Shown one piece after another: positions 33,451-42,807 of a stretch of 64,000 nt of DNA (the first letter of the stretch is position 1; every line of letters begins with the position of its first letter). The DNA comes from Desulfogranum marinum (GTDB lineage: Bacteria; Desulfobacterota; Desulfobulbia; Desulfobulbales; Desulfobulbaceae). The notes under the pieces were generated by a model. That model was given only the letters and a program-made list of their open reading frames with translations. It was not told where the DNA came from and did not search any database. Location: the NCBI RefSeq assembly GCF_016918565.1, contig NZ_JAFFQD010000018.1, forward strand, positions 33,171 to 97,170, given 5' to 3'. Both the position numbers and the translations under genes were made by a program.

Positions 33451-35577
33451 TTAACCTATGGTTTTTGGGACATTTGGCTTAACTTCAATATCTTGAAAAA
33501 ATAACAACGGTAAAAATAATACAATTCCCAAAAGAACAATAGGGTAATGATAGCGAAAAATAGATTTGTGGATAACAATCAGAAACAATGGCAACGAATT
33601 GACCAAGGCCGGGAAAAGCACCAGGTACATTCTTTTCCGAATACGAAAGGAGACAACCAGGGAGAGAGCAACCAGGGCATAGAGATACACTGCTGGGCGC
33701 CACATCCAAAACAACCAAGGATTATGCAGGGACTGGTTAAATGCCTTGTAAAGCCAAGGGGTAGCTTGGGGCCAGAGAGGACGCTCTTTGATATTATAGG
33801 GATTGCCACACACATACCTGACCTGGGCTCCTTCTCCATACCCCTCCTGCCAAAGATTGATTTGTTCGATCCGCTTATGAAAAAAATTCATTGGCATCAC
33901 CCGCCACAGGGCTGAAGCAGAGTAGATTCGCTCAATAATCTCAGTGGTGAACCAGTTTTTTCCATGATCAGGGTTCGGCTTCTCGCTACGACTTCCTATA
34001 ATGACCTGTGGTTTTTCTGAAGCACCCTTGTCCTTGCCCTGCAAAAAGTCGTTGCGTAACGCTTGGATTACCTTCGCCACCGGACCTCCCATCCTGACGT
34101 CAAGCGAACTATACAGAGGTCCCTTGATCAAACCGTGGCAAAGTATAGTTAGCACCAACACCGCAATCACCCTCCTCCAATGACGTGGATAAAATGCCAC
34201 CAGCATCAACGGTGTCAAAAGAGCGGGAACGATGCCGTTATGCCGGTACAGAGAGACCAGCAACAAAACCAGACCCAACAAAAAGAGATTTCTGACAGAG
34301 CACAGCCACTTTCCTCTTTCCAATACAATTTGAAAAATATAGATAGAGAGAATTAAGAGCACCACGCTGTATGCCAAATCTTTCCAAAGAATCACCACCA
34401 TGAAGCCATTGACCGGCCAAAGGGCACAGAGGAATGCGGCTACCCACAAAACCCGGCGGTTGATGCCATACTTGCCAAGCACACTCAAGGCCCATCCCAC
34501 AGTGGACGCCAAGGTAAATATTTGCACTACTGCAACCAAGGCTGGCGAAAGATAAACCCTAGTTATCAGCCATAGAGTCATGGTGTGAAAAGCTGGATGC
34601 CAATCTTTCCAACGACCATTCAAAACCTGCTTCCACTGGTCTAAGGAATCCGGACTCATAGAGCCAGGCCAAAAGGCTAACAGATACATGGACCAGACGA
34701 CCACACAAGGGAGTGCAAACCAAAGCCATGCATAACGGCCAGGATTCACTCCTGCCACCCGATGAAGTGGTCGAGTTACCAACCAAAACAGAGGGACAAA
34801 AAGCACTGCCCCAATCACATAGGCTACGGCTATCCAATGGAGTATCACCCACTGATTACCAGGCACAACAGGCAGAACCAGAGTAAAAAACAACCCGGTA
34901 ACCAATACCACGCCACCCCAAATCCACCATTGGCCAATCTTATAGGGATAGGTATCATGTGAGCAACTAAGGTATCTCTTGCCGGTAAGTAAATGGAGGA
35001 AACACCAAAACAAGAGAGTAGCCCCTAAAGCAGCTAAGCAGTTCTTCATCTCAATTTTCCACCAATGAGAACGCACCTCTGTCTCGATATCCAGCTCAAA
35101 ATAGGGATCAATTCCTGTGGTGGAGAGAACAGAATTTTGCTCGCTTGCATCTGGGACAATAGAAATTTGATGCTTCAACGAGGCCATATCAAAAAGCTCA
35201 TCGCCTGAAATATCAACAAACACCTCACCGTCCGCTGCCACCTGAACCCTATAGATAGTGATATCGAAATCTTTTTGGGTTGCCGGATCAACTCGCAACT
35301 TGCGCAGCCTGCCATTGACTGCAAGTTGAAGGTGATACTCATGGTTTCCCGGATGCAGCGGGGCAATAGAGCTTTTTTCTGGAACGTAGGAATGCTTAGT
35401 GGTCGCCCAAAAGACTTGGAGGGCATCCGAGGATTCGGTGCCAGCGCTAATTGTCATCTTAGTGTGCTGATCATGACTACCGGGATGAAACAATGCCCAC
35501 AAGGCCAGAAAAAACAGCACCACTATTGGAATTTTTGCCTTGATCGGCAAATCCCTTTTCATCATAACCACGACCAC
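33451..35577 (-). CDS. Large integral membrane glycosyltransferase-like protein (DUF6020-like)
   Basis: A 708-residue polytopic protein. The N-terminal helix (16-30) precedes a beta-rich exported region (about 40-165), and then at least ten hydrophobic segments follow. A loop near residue 305 contains FWPGSMSPDSLDQWKQVLNG followed by WHPAFHTMTLWLIT, a pattern of DUF6020-type membrane transferases related to GT-C enzymes. It probably uses a polyprenyl-linked sugar from the neighbouring GT2 to modify glycan or lipid on the outer side of the membrane. The start ATG at 35577 is five bases from the next gene, so translation may be coupled. Confidence 0.74.
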   Translation of the reverse strand: MVVVMMKRDLPIKAKIPIVVLFFLALWALFHPGSHDQHTKMTISAGTESSDALQVFWATTKHSYVPEKSSIAPLHPGNHEYHLQLAVNGRLRKLRVDPATQKDFDITIYRVQVAADGEVFVDISGDELFDMASLKHQISIVPDASEQNSVLSTTGIDPYFELDIETEVRSHWWKIEMKNCLAALGATLLFWCFLHLLTGKRYLSCSHDTYPYKIGQWWIWGGVVLVTGLFFTLVLPVVPGNQWVILHWIAVAYVIGAVLFVPLFWLVTRPLHRVAGVNPGRYAWLWFALPCVVVWSMYLLAFWPGSMSPDSLDQWKQVLNGRWKDWHPAFHTMTLWLITRVYLSPALVAVVQIFTLASTVGWALSVLGKYGINRRVLWVAAFLCALWPVNGFMVVILWKDLAYSVVLLILSIYIFQIVLERGKWLCSVRNLFLLGLVLLLVSLYRHNGIVPALLTPLMLVAFYPRHWRRVIAVLVLTILCHGLIKGPLYSSLDVRMGGPVAKVIQALRNDFLQGKDKGASEKPQVIIGSRSEKPNPDHGKNWFTTEIIERIYSASALWRVMPMNFFHKRIEQINLWQEGYGEGAQVRYVCGNPYNIKERPLWPQATPWLYKAFNQSLHNPWLFWMWRPAVYLYALVALSLVVSFRIRKRMYLVLFPALVNSLPLFLIVIHKSIFRYHYPIVLLGIVLFLPLLFFQDIEVKPNVPKTIG

Positions 35578-35582
35578 CGGAG

Positions 35583-38105
35583 CTAAAAAGTACCGAACAA
35601 ACGGCTCGCTAATTTGCGCAACCCACCCTTGACTCGGTTCCGAAAAAACAGACGTAGAACAGCCGCAATATCACAATCCGATTCTGGAGTGTAATAGAGA
35701 CGGGTATCCAAAAGCAGACCAGCTGCATTAGGAAGATTAGGGAGGAAAATTTGAGGATCATCGTCATGTGCACGCAAGACCAGAAAGCCATTTTGGCGAA
35801 AATGCTCTACCTTTCCAGCCATGGTACATCTACTGAATCCGTCACCTGCAGAGGCCTTAAACAGGGGTCGACCAAACCTCTTTTCCCGCACAATAATATC
35901 CTGAATAATTATGGTTCCGGGGCAGTTGGCAGGATCAAGCCGATAGCCGGCTTGGCTACCAGCAAAAGGGAGATTCAACCTGAGGTCCAGCCATTGCTGC
36001 TGTGGGTAATCGACAAAGACCGATTTTTCATCTCCGCCCTCGGAATAGACCTGAAGCCGACTACCACTGCCTGATTGTGCGGCGCTAAGCCGCGATGGCC
36101 TGAAGTAGGCATTTTGTAGTTGCAGTTCCAACAACTCGGCCTTCATCTCTGTTTCTTTCCAAAGCCGCGCAAGCATAATTGCCATTTTGGCAGCATGAGG
36201 TGCAAGGGCCTTCTCGTGCTTTATCATCATATACTGGATGAGATCGGTCCGCTGGCGGTTCGCGGTTACATACACCATGGAGTCGTAGTGCCTTCGGTAG
36301 CGAAACATTTCATCGGGTAATACATCCCCCTCAACACCATGGTCATGCAAGGTGAGCAAATAATCCCAATCTTCGTATGATGTCATTACTTCATCATACC
36401 CGCCATACTCGATAAAGAGAGATTTTCTATACAAATTACTGCATTTTCCATGCGTATTGATATACGGCATCAATTCAGGAACATAGCCGATGGGGATGTA
36501 GGCGTTGTTCATTTCGCCAAAGTTCTGGGCATGGCAACTAACGTAACCAAGTTCAGGATTGTTAGAGAGTGCTTCTACACCTTTACGAAGATAGTCTCTC
36601 TCAATCAGGTCGTCAGCATCAAGCGGGAGAACGAAGTCTCCTTTTGCAGCTTGAATCCCAGCGTTTCTGGCTGAGCTGAGGCCACCGTTCTCCTTGGAGA
36701 TTTTAACCACACCAGACAATGCCCCAAAAACTTCCTCGGCTTCCATGGTCGAAGAGCCATCATTGACCACAACGATTTCAATATTGGGGTAATCGGAGGC
36801 CACAACCGATGCCACAGTCTCAGCAAGATATTGAGGCTGATTGTAGTATGGTATGACCACTGATACTAGTGGCGTATCGTTGCCCAGTTTTTGCGGTGCC
36901 CTTTTCAGCAAATCGAGACGATAATTATTTTCAATGGCTTCAGCCGCCCTTTGTGGATCACAAATTTCACCACTTCTCAACACAGCACGGTGAGAAATTG
37001 CCTCCAAAAGATTGCTCTCCTTGTAATGGCCCAAGATAATTTCGGCAATATCGCTTGGATCCAGCGGATCAATAACAAAGCCGCTCTGCCCATGCTCAAT
37101 CATCTCGCTCATTCCGCCGTTTTTCGAGGCAAGCACGACGCAACCATAAGACATTGCTTCTAAACAAACGTTGGCCCAATTTTCCCACCGGGAGGGGTAC
37201 ACACAAAAACAAGAATCATTAAAGAGGGCAGGAATCTCACTGTAGGGCACCCCACCGGCGAAAACTATTTTATCCTGTAGTTCTTCGGGGATGAGCCGAG
37301 CGGCAATCTCGCTATAGGTTTTACCAAAGAGGAGAGCATTACGATCTGCGCCCCAGATTTCAAAGAGAAAGTTCTCATCCTGCTGCAGCACTTGTACGGC
37401 AGCGCGGATAAAGGTATCTATACCTTTTCTTACCTGGATTGAGCCAATCAAACGGACCCGACGCACCTGCTGGTCGGTAAAGGCTCGCCCTTTTCCTTTG
37501 GTGGGTAGCTCCATAGGATAAGGACATTGCCTGATATCCTCCCTACCTACTCGCTTGGCAAAATAATCCCCCAGTGATAACGAAGGGGATGTCACCATGT
37601 CTGCATGACTAACGCAGTAATCTTCCATGGTGTAATCACACAGGCTATCCACATGGAGTCGCCGGTCTTCATTGATCTGATAGAGCAGTGAACTGGGGGT
37701 ATGCAGCTTGACCACCAGCTTGCTGTCCGCGAATTCTCCCAATAGCCGCTTGCCACGGATCGTAGCAAAACCTTCAACACCGAATTCGGCAAATTCAATC
37801 ACATCGAGCTGTTCTTTGCCAGCAAGCTCTTTAAGCGTATCATAGACCCTGTAGCTATATTCATGGTGGGGCGAGACAAAGCTGCCGATTCGATTTTCCC
37901 TGGTGGCAAGCGGGGCAACTAATTGTATTCCCTTGGGCAAAAGTTCCAGGTTACCGTCATGAAAACAGTCGGTCAGTAGAAAGACGCCATGCCCTCGTGC
38001 CGCCATAGCCATGCAGGCATTATAGATATAGGTTCCGATGCCGCCCCCGGTTACAGGCCCGAACTCACGGCACACATAGACAATATTTAAACGCTTATTT
38101 TTCAC
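35583..38105 (-). CDS. Fused glycosyltransferase: GT4 plus GT2
   Basis: An 840-residue bifunctional protein. GT4 spans about 1-395: GPVTGGGIGTYIYNACMAMA (14-33), RLIGSIQVRKGIDTFIRAAV, and VYPSRWENWANVCLEAMSYG with E-x7-E. A GT2 domain follows at about 405-640, with PLVSVVIPYYNQPQYLAETV and LPLDADDLIERDYL. The last 190 residues form a beta-rich tail with no recognised family. It probably adds two sugars in succession. It lies among GT4, GT2 and membrane transferase genes transcribed in the same direction, 17 bases from the next GT4. Confidence 0.9.
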   Translation of the reverse strand: MKNKRLNIVYVCREFGPVTGGGIGTYIYNACMAMAARGHGVFLLTDCFHDGNLELLPKGIQLVAPLATRENRIGSFVSPHHEYSYRVYDTLKELAGKEQLDVIEFAEFGVEGFATIRGKRLLGEFADSKLVVKLHTPSSLLYQINEDRRLHVDSLCDYTMEDYCVSHADMVTSPSLSLGDYFAKRVGREDIRQCPYPMELPTKGKGRAFTDQQVRRVRLIGSIQVRKGIDTFIRAAVQVLQQDENFLFEIWGADRNALLFGKTYSEIAARLIPEELQDKIVFAGGVPYSEIPALFNDSCFCVYPSRWENWANVCLEAMSYGCVVLASKNGGMSEMIEHGQSGFVIDPLDPSDIAEIILGHYKESNLLEAISHRAVLRSGEICDPQRAAEAIENNYRLDLLKRAPQKLGNDTPLVSVVIPYYNQPQYLAETVASVVASDYPNIEIVVVNDGSSTMEAEEVFGALSGVVKISKENGGLSSARNAGIQAAKGDFVLPLDADDLIERDYLRKGVEALSNNPELGYVSCHAQNFGEMNNAYIPIGYVPELMPYINTHGKCSNLYRKSLFIEYGGYDEVMTSYEDWDYLLTLHDHGVEGDVLPDEMFRYRRHYDSMVYVTANRQRTDLIQYMMIKHEKALAPHAAKMAIMLARLWKETEMKAELLELQLQNAYFRPSRLSAAQSGSGSRLQVYSEGGDEKSVFVDYPQQQWLDLRLNLPFAGSQAGYRLDPANCPGTIIIQDIIVREKRFGRPLFKASAGDGFSRCTMAGKVEHFRQNGFLVLRAHDDDPQIFLPNLPNAAGLLLDTRLYYTPESDCDIAAVLRLFFRNRVKGGLRKLASRLFGTF

Positions 38106-38122
38106 GATACTTATGAGGATAT

Positions 38123-39583
38123 CTAATTGCTAAAAAAGGGAATTCGGTCCAGAAACGAAAAAAAACGCTTTTCCCGGCACTGGACAATACCTTTCACCTT
38201 GTCTTCAGATGGTCCGTAATACTCTATAATGCGGTCCATGTCTTGCTCTAATGAGCGGGTTATATCATTCATGGCACCAAGAAGCGTCGGAATCTCACCG
38301 AAAGCCGACTGGCACGCAGCCTCTTGCTTCTTAGTGACCGAAGCTACATCTACAAGACCGGCATACCCCACCTCACCGCTTTGAACGATGTCAATGGCTC
38401 GCTCCCTAACTGCCTTGCGGGTCGCCTCATGGCTGGCAGTATCCGACAAAAATCCATCTATAGCATCCACTACAGTTTCTGTATCTGAAAAATCCACTGC
38501 AAATTGCGCAAGCTCCTCACCGATCACCTCTTCAAGCCCAGTGCCCTGAGCGACAAACACCGGCACTCCGGCAGCCATAGCCTCCAGGCAGACATTACCA
38601 AAGACCTCCCAGCGTGAAGGAAACAGGCAGAGGGTCGCAGTGGCCAGATACTCTTCCACCTGGGCGTGGTCTACCTGTCCCTTGAACTCTATGGCCTGCT
38701 CATAGCCTTGCGGAATCCCCCCCTCCCACTGTTCGAGGAAAAAGCCTTCATACTCTTTCCAGTAACAATCTCTGCCAAGAAGAACCAGCCTTGCCCCAGT
38801 TTGGTATTTCTCCAAATAGCGAATAAACACCTGAAGCAGCCGGTCCGCACCTTTATGGCGATCAAGCCTGCCAATGAATAAAAGTACAGGCTCACGGTCC
38901 CTTGAACTTTGTGGCAGCTGTTGAGGATGAATTTCCCCTGCAAACAGATTTGGGATCTGGTGGACTACCTTGTCGGTTATCTTAAGACGCTGGGCCACTT
39001 CTAGCCAGGCAACCCTTGTTGGGGTCACAATTTCATCGACCAAGCGCAAACACATATTTTCCATGGAACAACTGAGGCGATTTTGAGGCTCCAGGAGCTC
39101 ACTGGAAAAACGTTCTCCAGCGCCTCCCTCATAAATCGAAAGAGATTCATGCAGACCGCCGGAGAGGTGAAGCAAAAACCTGGTAGAAGGATACCGCCCA
39201 GCAGCCTTTTGGAGCAGCAAGACCAATGCTTCCGCCCCAAAGTCAGGAGCAATCACCAAGTCTGGACGCACCGTATCATAAATCCGCTCAAAGGTTGCAG
39301 CAACGGCTAAAGAATAGGAAAGGTTGAAGGATGAAATATTACCACCGCTGGGGGAGTACCTGGCCTGGTTCCGAAAATCTACTTGCTCCAAGAAAAAAAG
39401 AGCTACATCATCATAGTACGCATCAAAACGTTCACGATCAAAATCTTCAGGACGAAGGGTGAGAATACCAGTACAATGCCCAGACCGACGAAACAGATTA
39501 GCCATCGACATAAAGAGCGTGCCTATCCCTCCGTAGTAAAACGGCACAATCTCCCGAGTAATCAGCAGTATGTTCTTCGACAT
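38123..39583 (-). CDS. Glycosyltransferase family 4
   Basis: A 486-residue GT-B enzyme. The N-terminus is ILLITREIVPFYYGGIGTLF (5-24), the glycine-rich acceptor loop. The C-terminal domain has PVLLFIGRLDRHKGADRLLQ and LFPSRWEVFGNVCLEAMAAG with the E-x7-E donor motif. The final 90 residues are an alpha-helical extension. Similarity to the GT4 half of the neighbouring fused enzyme (same SRWE-NVCLEAM pattern) suggests a duplication. Donor and acceptor are unknown. Confidence 0.9.
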   Translation of the reverse strand: MSKNILLITREIVPFYYGGIGTLFMSMANLFRRSGHCTGILTLRPEDFDRERFDAYYDDVALFFLEQVDFRNQARYSPSGGNISSFNLSYSLAVAATFERIYDTVRPDLVIAPDFGAEALVLLLQKAAGRYPSTRFLLHLSGGLHESLSIYEGGAGERFSSELLEPQNRLSCSMENMCLRLVDEIVTPTRVAWLEVAQRLKITDKVVHQIPNLFAGEIHPQQLPQSSRDREPVLLFIGRLDRHKGADRLLQVFIRYLEKYQTGARLVLLGRDCYWKEYEGFFLEQWEGGIPQGYEQAIEFKGQVDHAQVEEYLATATLCLFPSRWEVFGNVCLEAMAAGVPVFVAQGTGLEEVIGEELAQFAVDFSDTETVVDAIDGFLSDTASHEATRKAVRERAIDIVQSGEVGYAGLVDVASVTKKQEAACQSAFGEIPTLLGAMNDITRSLEQDMDRIIEYYGPSEDKVKGIVQCREKRFFSFLDRIPFFSN

Positions 39584-39631
39584 GAAAAACGCTTCAACAA
39601 AAGTGCATCTGGGATAAAAGAGACCTGCCCC

Positions 39632-40729
39632 TTATATGGAGCCCGTCATTTTGTTCAGGTAGTATCGTATTTTTTTTTCGATTCTATAGCCAAGAGATCT
39701 TTCTGCCTGTTGCAGCTGCTCTTCGCTCTGGACATACATCGCATGCAGCTTGTGCCACTCCTGGTAAATCTCTTCCCTTGCCTGCCAGCCGTCATGATAG
39801 TTGCAGATAAAATCCCGCCCTGCTTTTCGAAAAGGGTGATCAGGGTCGTCCAGGATCGAAAGAAACAGTTGTTCTTTATCCCCCATATAGCCAGCAAAAA
39901 TGGCAAAGACGAGCATGACCCTTTCTGCGCGATGGGTATTTAAAGAATTAAGAAGCTTACTCATTGAATCGGGTAACTCAGGATCAATGATTTTGGATAA
40001 GTCGTGGTTCATCAAAAAATTAGAGATGACCAGAGCACATTCAAAATCCACTGCAGCCTGATCTTCCTTCAGGGTATTCCCGGGATGAACTCTGTACTTC
40101 AGCAGTGGCTCTTCTATAAACTTTACTTTACACTGAGAGGATAACCTGAGAAAAAAATCATAGTCATGGGTGTAGCGCAGATTCCGAAACAAACCAACTT
40201 TGTCAAAGCACTCAGCTCTGCAAAATAAATTTGAGGTGGTTTTAATAAAGTTACCTGCTAATAAATCCAGAGTTAGCTGGCGGCTTGACGCAAAAGAGTT
40301 TCCAGCCTCCTTTCCTTGCCAATTTTCTTCAGCACCAATAACGGTATTTAGGTACTTGCTTTTATCATCAATATAATCGACACTTGAAAAGACAGCATCA
40401 ATAGATGTGTCACATTTTATACTCTCAAGACATTTCTCTATTCTACTAGGATGATAAACGTCATCGGAATTGATTATGGCAATATATTTACCCTTAGAGA
40501 GCGACAATGCTTTATTTATTGCATCATGCGCACCTTTGTTCTCTTGAAATACATACTTTACCCTAGAGTCATTATTTTTTTTGACAATTTCCCCTGAATT
40601 ATCTGACGATCCATCATCAATTACAATTAGCTCAAGGACAGGGTAATTTTGATTAATCACAGAAAAAATAGACTCCTCAACATAACACTCATGATTATAC
40701 AGAGGCATAACGACACTAACACTATCCAA
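39632..40729 (-). CDS. Glycosyltransferase family 2
   Basis: A 365-residue protein with VSVVMPLYNHECYVEESIFS (4-23), ELIVIDDGSSDNS, IAIINSDDVYHPS and an acceptor-region YTHDYDFFLRLS, all GT2 hallmarks. The C-terminal 130 residues are helical, with coiled-coil potential near the end (EEQLQQAERSLGYRIEKK). It acts as a processive or single-addition sugar transferase in the cytoplasm. It sits just downstream of a decayed IS1595 transposase remnant. Confidence 0.88.
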   Translation of the reverse strand: MDSVSVVMPLYNHECYVEESIFSVINQNYPVLELIVIDDGSSDNSGEIVKKNNDSRVKYVFQENKGAHDAINKALSLSKGKYIAIINSDDVYHPSRIEKCLESIKCDTSIDAVFSSVDYIDDKSKYLNTVIGAEENWQGKEAGNSFASSRQLTLDLLAGNFIKTTSNLFCRAECFDKVGLFRNLRYTHDYDFFLRLSSQCKVKFIEEPLLKYRVHPGNTLKEDQAAVDFECALVISNFLMNHDLSKIIDPELPDSMSKLLNSLNTHRAERVMLVFAIFAGYMGDKEQLFLSILDDPDHPFRKAGRDFICNYHDGWQAREEIYQEWHKLHAMYVQSEEQLQQAERSLGYRIEKKIRYYLNKMTGSI

Positions 40730-40785
40730 CGATCAACCACTCCACGTAAAAACTTTATCTGATTGCCCACAAAGCTCAGCCACTT

Positions 40786-41202
40786 TTATGAGCTTCTGGG
40801 GGAAGGGCGGCACCCTGAGTGCCACATAGGCGAACTTAGGTATATTTGTCGCAAATCAAATCTGCGATTGGACCAATAGCAAAATTCAGCGAGGTATCTA
40901 GGGAAATGTCTCTTGCTAATTGCATGAAAAGTACCAAGCACCGATCTTTTGACATTACTGATAATCGTATTTACCCATTTGAAATCTTCTACCTCGACAC
41001 TTTTGGCGCCTCCGCCTGTGATTATGATTCTGTGGCTAAAACCTGCGTCGCCAAAACCATTAAAACAGTTAAGGCCATCAGAAACGACCTTATCTCCTTG
41101 GCAAAGATGCTTGGATGAGCAATCTTTAATGCCCTCCGTAGAAAAAGCTTTTACTTGGCTCAGGCGCATTTGAATTGGAAGGCCCTCTTCATTGGCTGAG
41201 CT
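40786..41202 (-). pseudogene. IS1595-family transposase, C-terminal remnant
   Basis: An open frame of about 138 codons with an in-frame stop just upstream (41203-41205). It reads like the DDE domain of IS1595/ISXO2 transposases: KVVSDGLNCFNGFGDAGFSH, then SVEVEDFKWVNTIISNVKRS, VLGTFHAISKRHFPRYLAEF and NRRFDL. The zinc-ribbon half is missing and the tail is short or frameshifted, so it is inactive. It lies between a GT2 and the Wzy-type gene, at one edge of the 41-49 kb block. A plus frame over the same bases is its shadow. Confidence 0.8.
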
Positions 41203-41229
41203 TTATCCGTAATCAGAAAACTTTATATG

Positions 41230-42570
41230 TCATAGAAAAAACAAACTGTTAAGAATATAACACAAAATGCCAAAAGAGGTACTCACTATTAAAAAGCGTT
41301 GAATGTTGCATGTAAAAGCTGTTCCACCAATCATCGCCCTTGATTCATTACCAACACAGACACGCAACAAAACAAACAGCATTGTATAGATCATAACGAC
41401 ATCAGCCTGCCACATATCAAAACTCAAAGAAAATATAACCTGTGCACTAATCAACATTGCCCAAATAGCCGGTCCTTCCCTTCTATTCCAAGTTTTGGTA
41501 TAAACATAATTAAACAGTAAACAAAGCACTCCCAGCAACCATAAAAAACCAAAGAGCCCCAGCTCAAGAAAAAAAAGAAAAATTATATTATGTGGATGCC
41601 CCCCAGGAAAGATACTACTACCTGAAAAATTGTTAGGATCCACAGGGACGGAAAGGGAACTCCCAAACCCGTAGCCCAAAAAAATATTATCCGCAATGAG
41701 CTGTGAGCATGCATTATAGTAAGGAACTCTACTACCAATCCCGCCATGAAAATTACTAAAAAAATCAAAAAGGAAAAAATCCGGAAAAATCGGACTTACT
41801 TGGACGAACAATAACCAAAGAAGAGGCGGAAAAAAAAACAATAAGAAAAAAAACAGATGGACAACATACCGATACTTTTTGAAGGGAATGTGGCAAAATA
41901 AAAAGATAAAGAGACTTACTACCAAAGCTAACTGGGCTGATTCCGAACTTGTTAAAAAAACAGACCAAAAACCGAAAATTAAGACAACCAAGGAAAACAA
42001 AGTAGCGCCCCTACCCTGCCTCCAGTTCAGTGCAACAATGCACCACATCATATAAACAAACCAGAATGCATAATATTTATCATTCCAAGGAAAACGTACA
42101 ACTTCCATGGGAGATATCATGCCAAAAACACCTTTGTCTACAATCCCATAAGAAACAAGAAGAGCAGTAGCATACAAGACCAGAGCGAACACCCCTCCGC
42201 CCCAACGTATAAACAATTGATCTAAACGGCTAACGCGTGCCACTGTTAAAAGTACGCCTATGGAGACAAACAACCTGTAAAACGATCTCGTCAACCATCC
42301 TGAATCAGCATACAGCGAAGGTGGAAAAATCACACTAGCCAGGGAAAGACTTACAAAAGATAAAAGCACAAATAATAAAGTATTTGATAAATGAATTTGT
42401 TTATACTGAGCACACCGTGGTGCAGCAACTAGCAGCATAACGACGAATGCCAAGTCGGCATATTTATCAATATTACGGGCGTTTAAAAAAGAATAACAAC
42501 TATACAGTACCAGCAACAACACTAATAAAAAGGAGTAACAAAAGTCATAGCGCAAGTAACGTACAATCAT
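41230..42570 (-). CDS. O-antigen polymerase/ligase family protein (Wzy/WaaL-like)
   Basis: A 446-residue polytopic protein with about twelve hydrophobic segments and the family-defining periplasmic loop around residues 275-345. The loop includes SRVPYYNACSQLIADNIFLG, GYGFGSS and GHPHNIIFLFFLELGLFGFL (PF04932 type). It either polymerises lipid-linked repeats or ligates a glycan onto a carrier at the periplasmic face; the sequence does not separate the two. No Wzz or Wzx gene is visible nearby. It lies between an IS1595 remnant and a WbpM-like gene. Confidence 0.86.
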   Translation of the reverse strand: MIVRYLRYDFCYSFLLVLLLVLYSCYSFLNARNIDKYADLAFVVMLLVAAPRCAQYKQIHLSNTLLFVLLSFVSLSLASVIFPPSLYADSGWLTRSFYRLFVSIGVLLTVARVSRLDQLFIRWGGGVFALVLYATALLVSYGIVDKGVFGMISPMEVVRFPWNDKYYAFWFVYMMWCIVALNWRQGRGATLFSLVVLIFGFWSVFLTSSESAQLALVVSLFIFLFCHIPFKKYRYVVHLFFFLLFFFPPLLWLLFVQVSPIFPDFFLFDFFSNFHGGIGSRVPYYNACSQLIADNIFLGYGFGSSLSVPVDPNNFSGSSIFPGGHPHNIIFLFFLELGLFGFLWLLGVLCLLFNYVYTKTWNRREGPAIWAMLISAQVIFSLSFDMWQADVVMIYTMLFVLLRVCVGNESRAMIGGTAFTCNIQRFLIVSTSFGILCYILNSLFFL

Positions 42571-42759
42571 TTTTAAAAATCAAGGTTGATAAGAGTTTAC
42601 AGGAGTACGACCTAGCACCTCCGATAGCCCAATTCTGAGAAAATGGTCCCCCCGTGATCGCTCGTCAGGGGAATTAGAACTGTGGAGCACTGCCGTTTTC
42701 GATTGCTGAAGCGCAATTCTTTCGTTTCATTTTCATCACCCTATCCTTTCATTATGCAT

Positions 42760-42782
42760 GATTACCTCAAACGAGGGTAACC
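42760..42782 (-). other. Stem-loop in the Wzy/WbpM-like gap
   Basis: On the minus-strand transcript the arms GGTTACCCTC and GAGGTAATC pair around a GTTT loop, with one bulge and one G-U pair. It lies 25 bases after the stop of the WbpM-like gene. There is no U tract, so it is a weak terminator or RNA-stability element at most. The rest of the 42571-42807 gap shows no gene. Confidence 0.35.
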
Positions 42783-42807
42783 TCTAATTTCCACTGAACC
42801 AACACGG

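Noticed and set aside
40846..41118. 90-codon plus-strand frame
   Set aside because: Antisense to the IS1595 transposase remnant; no family features.
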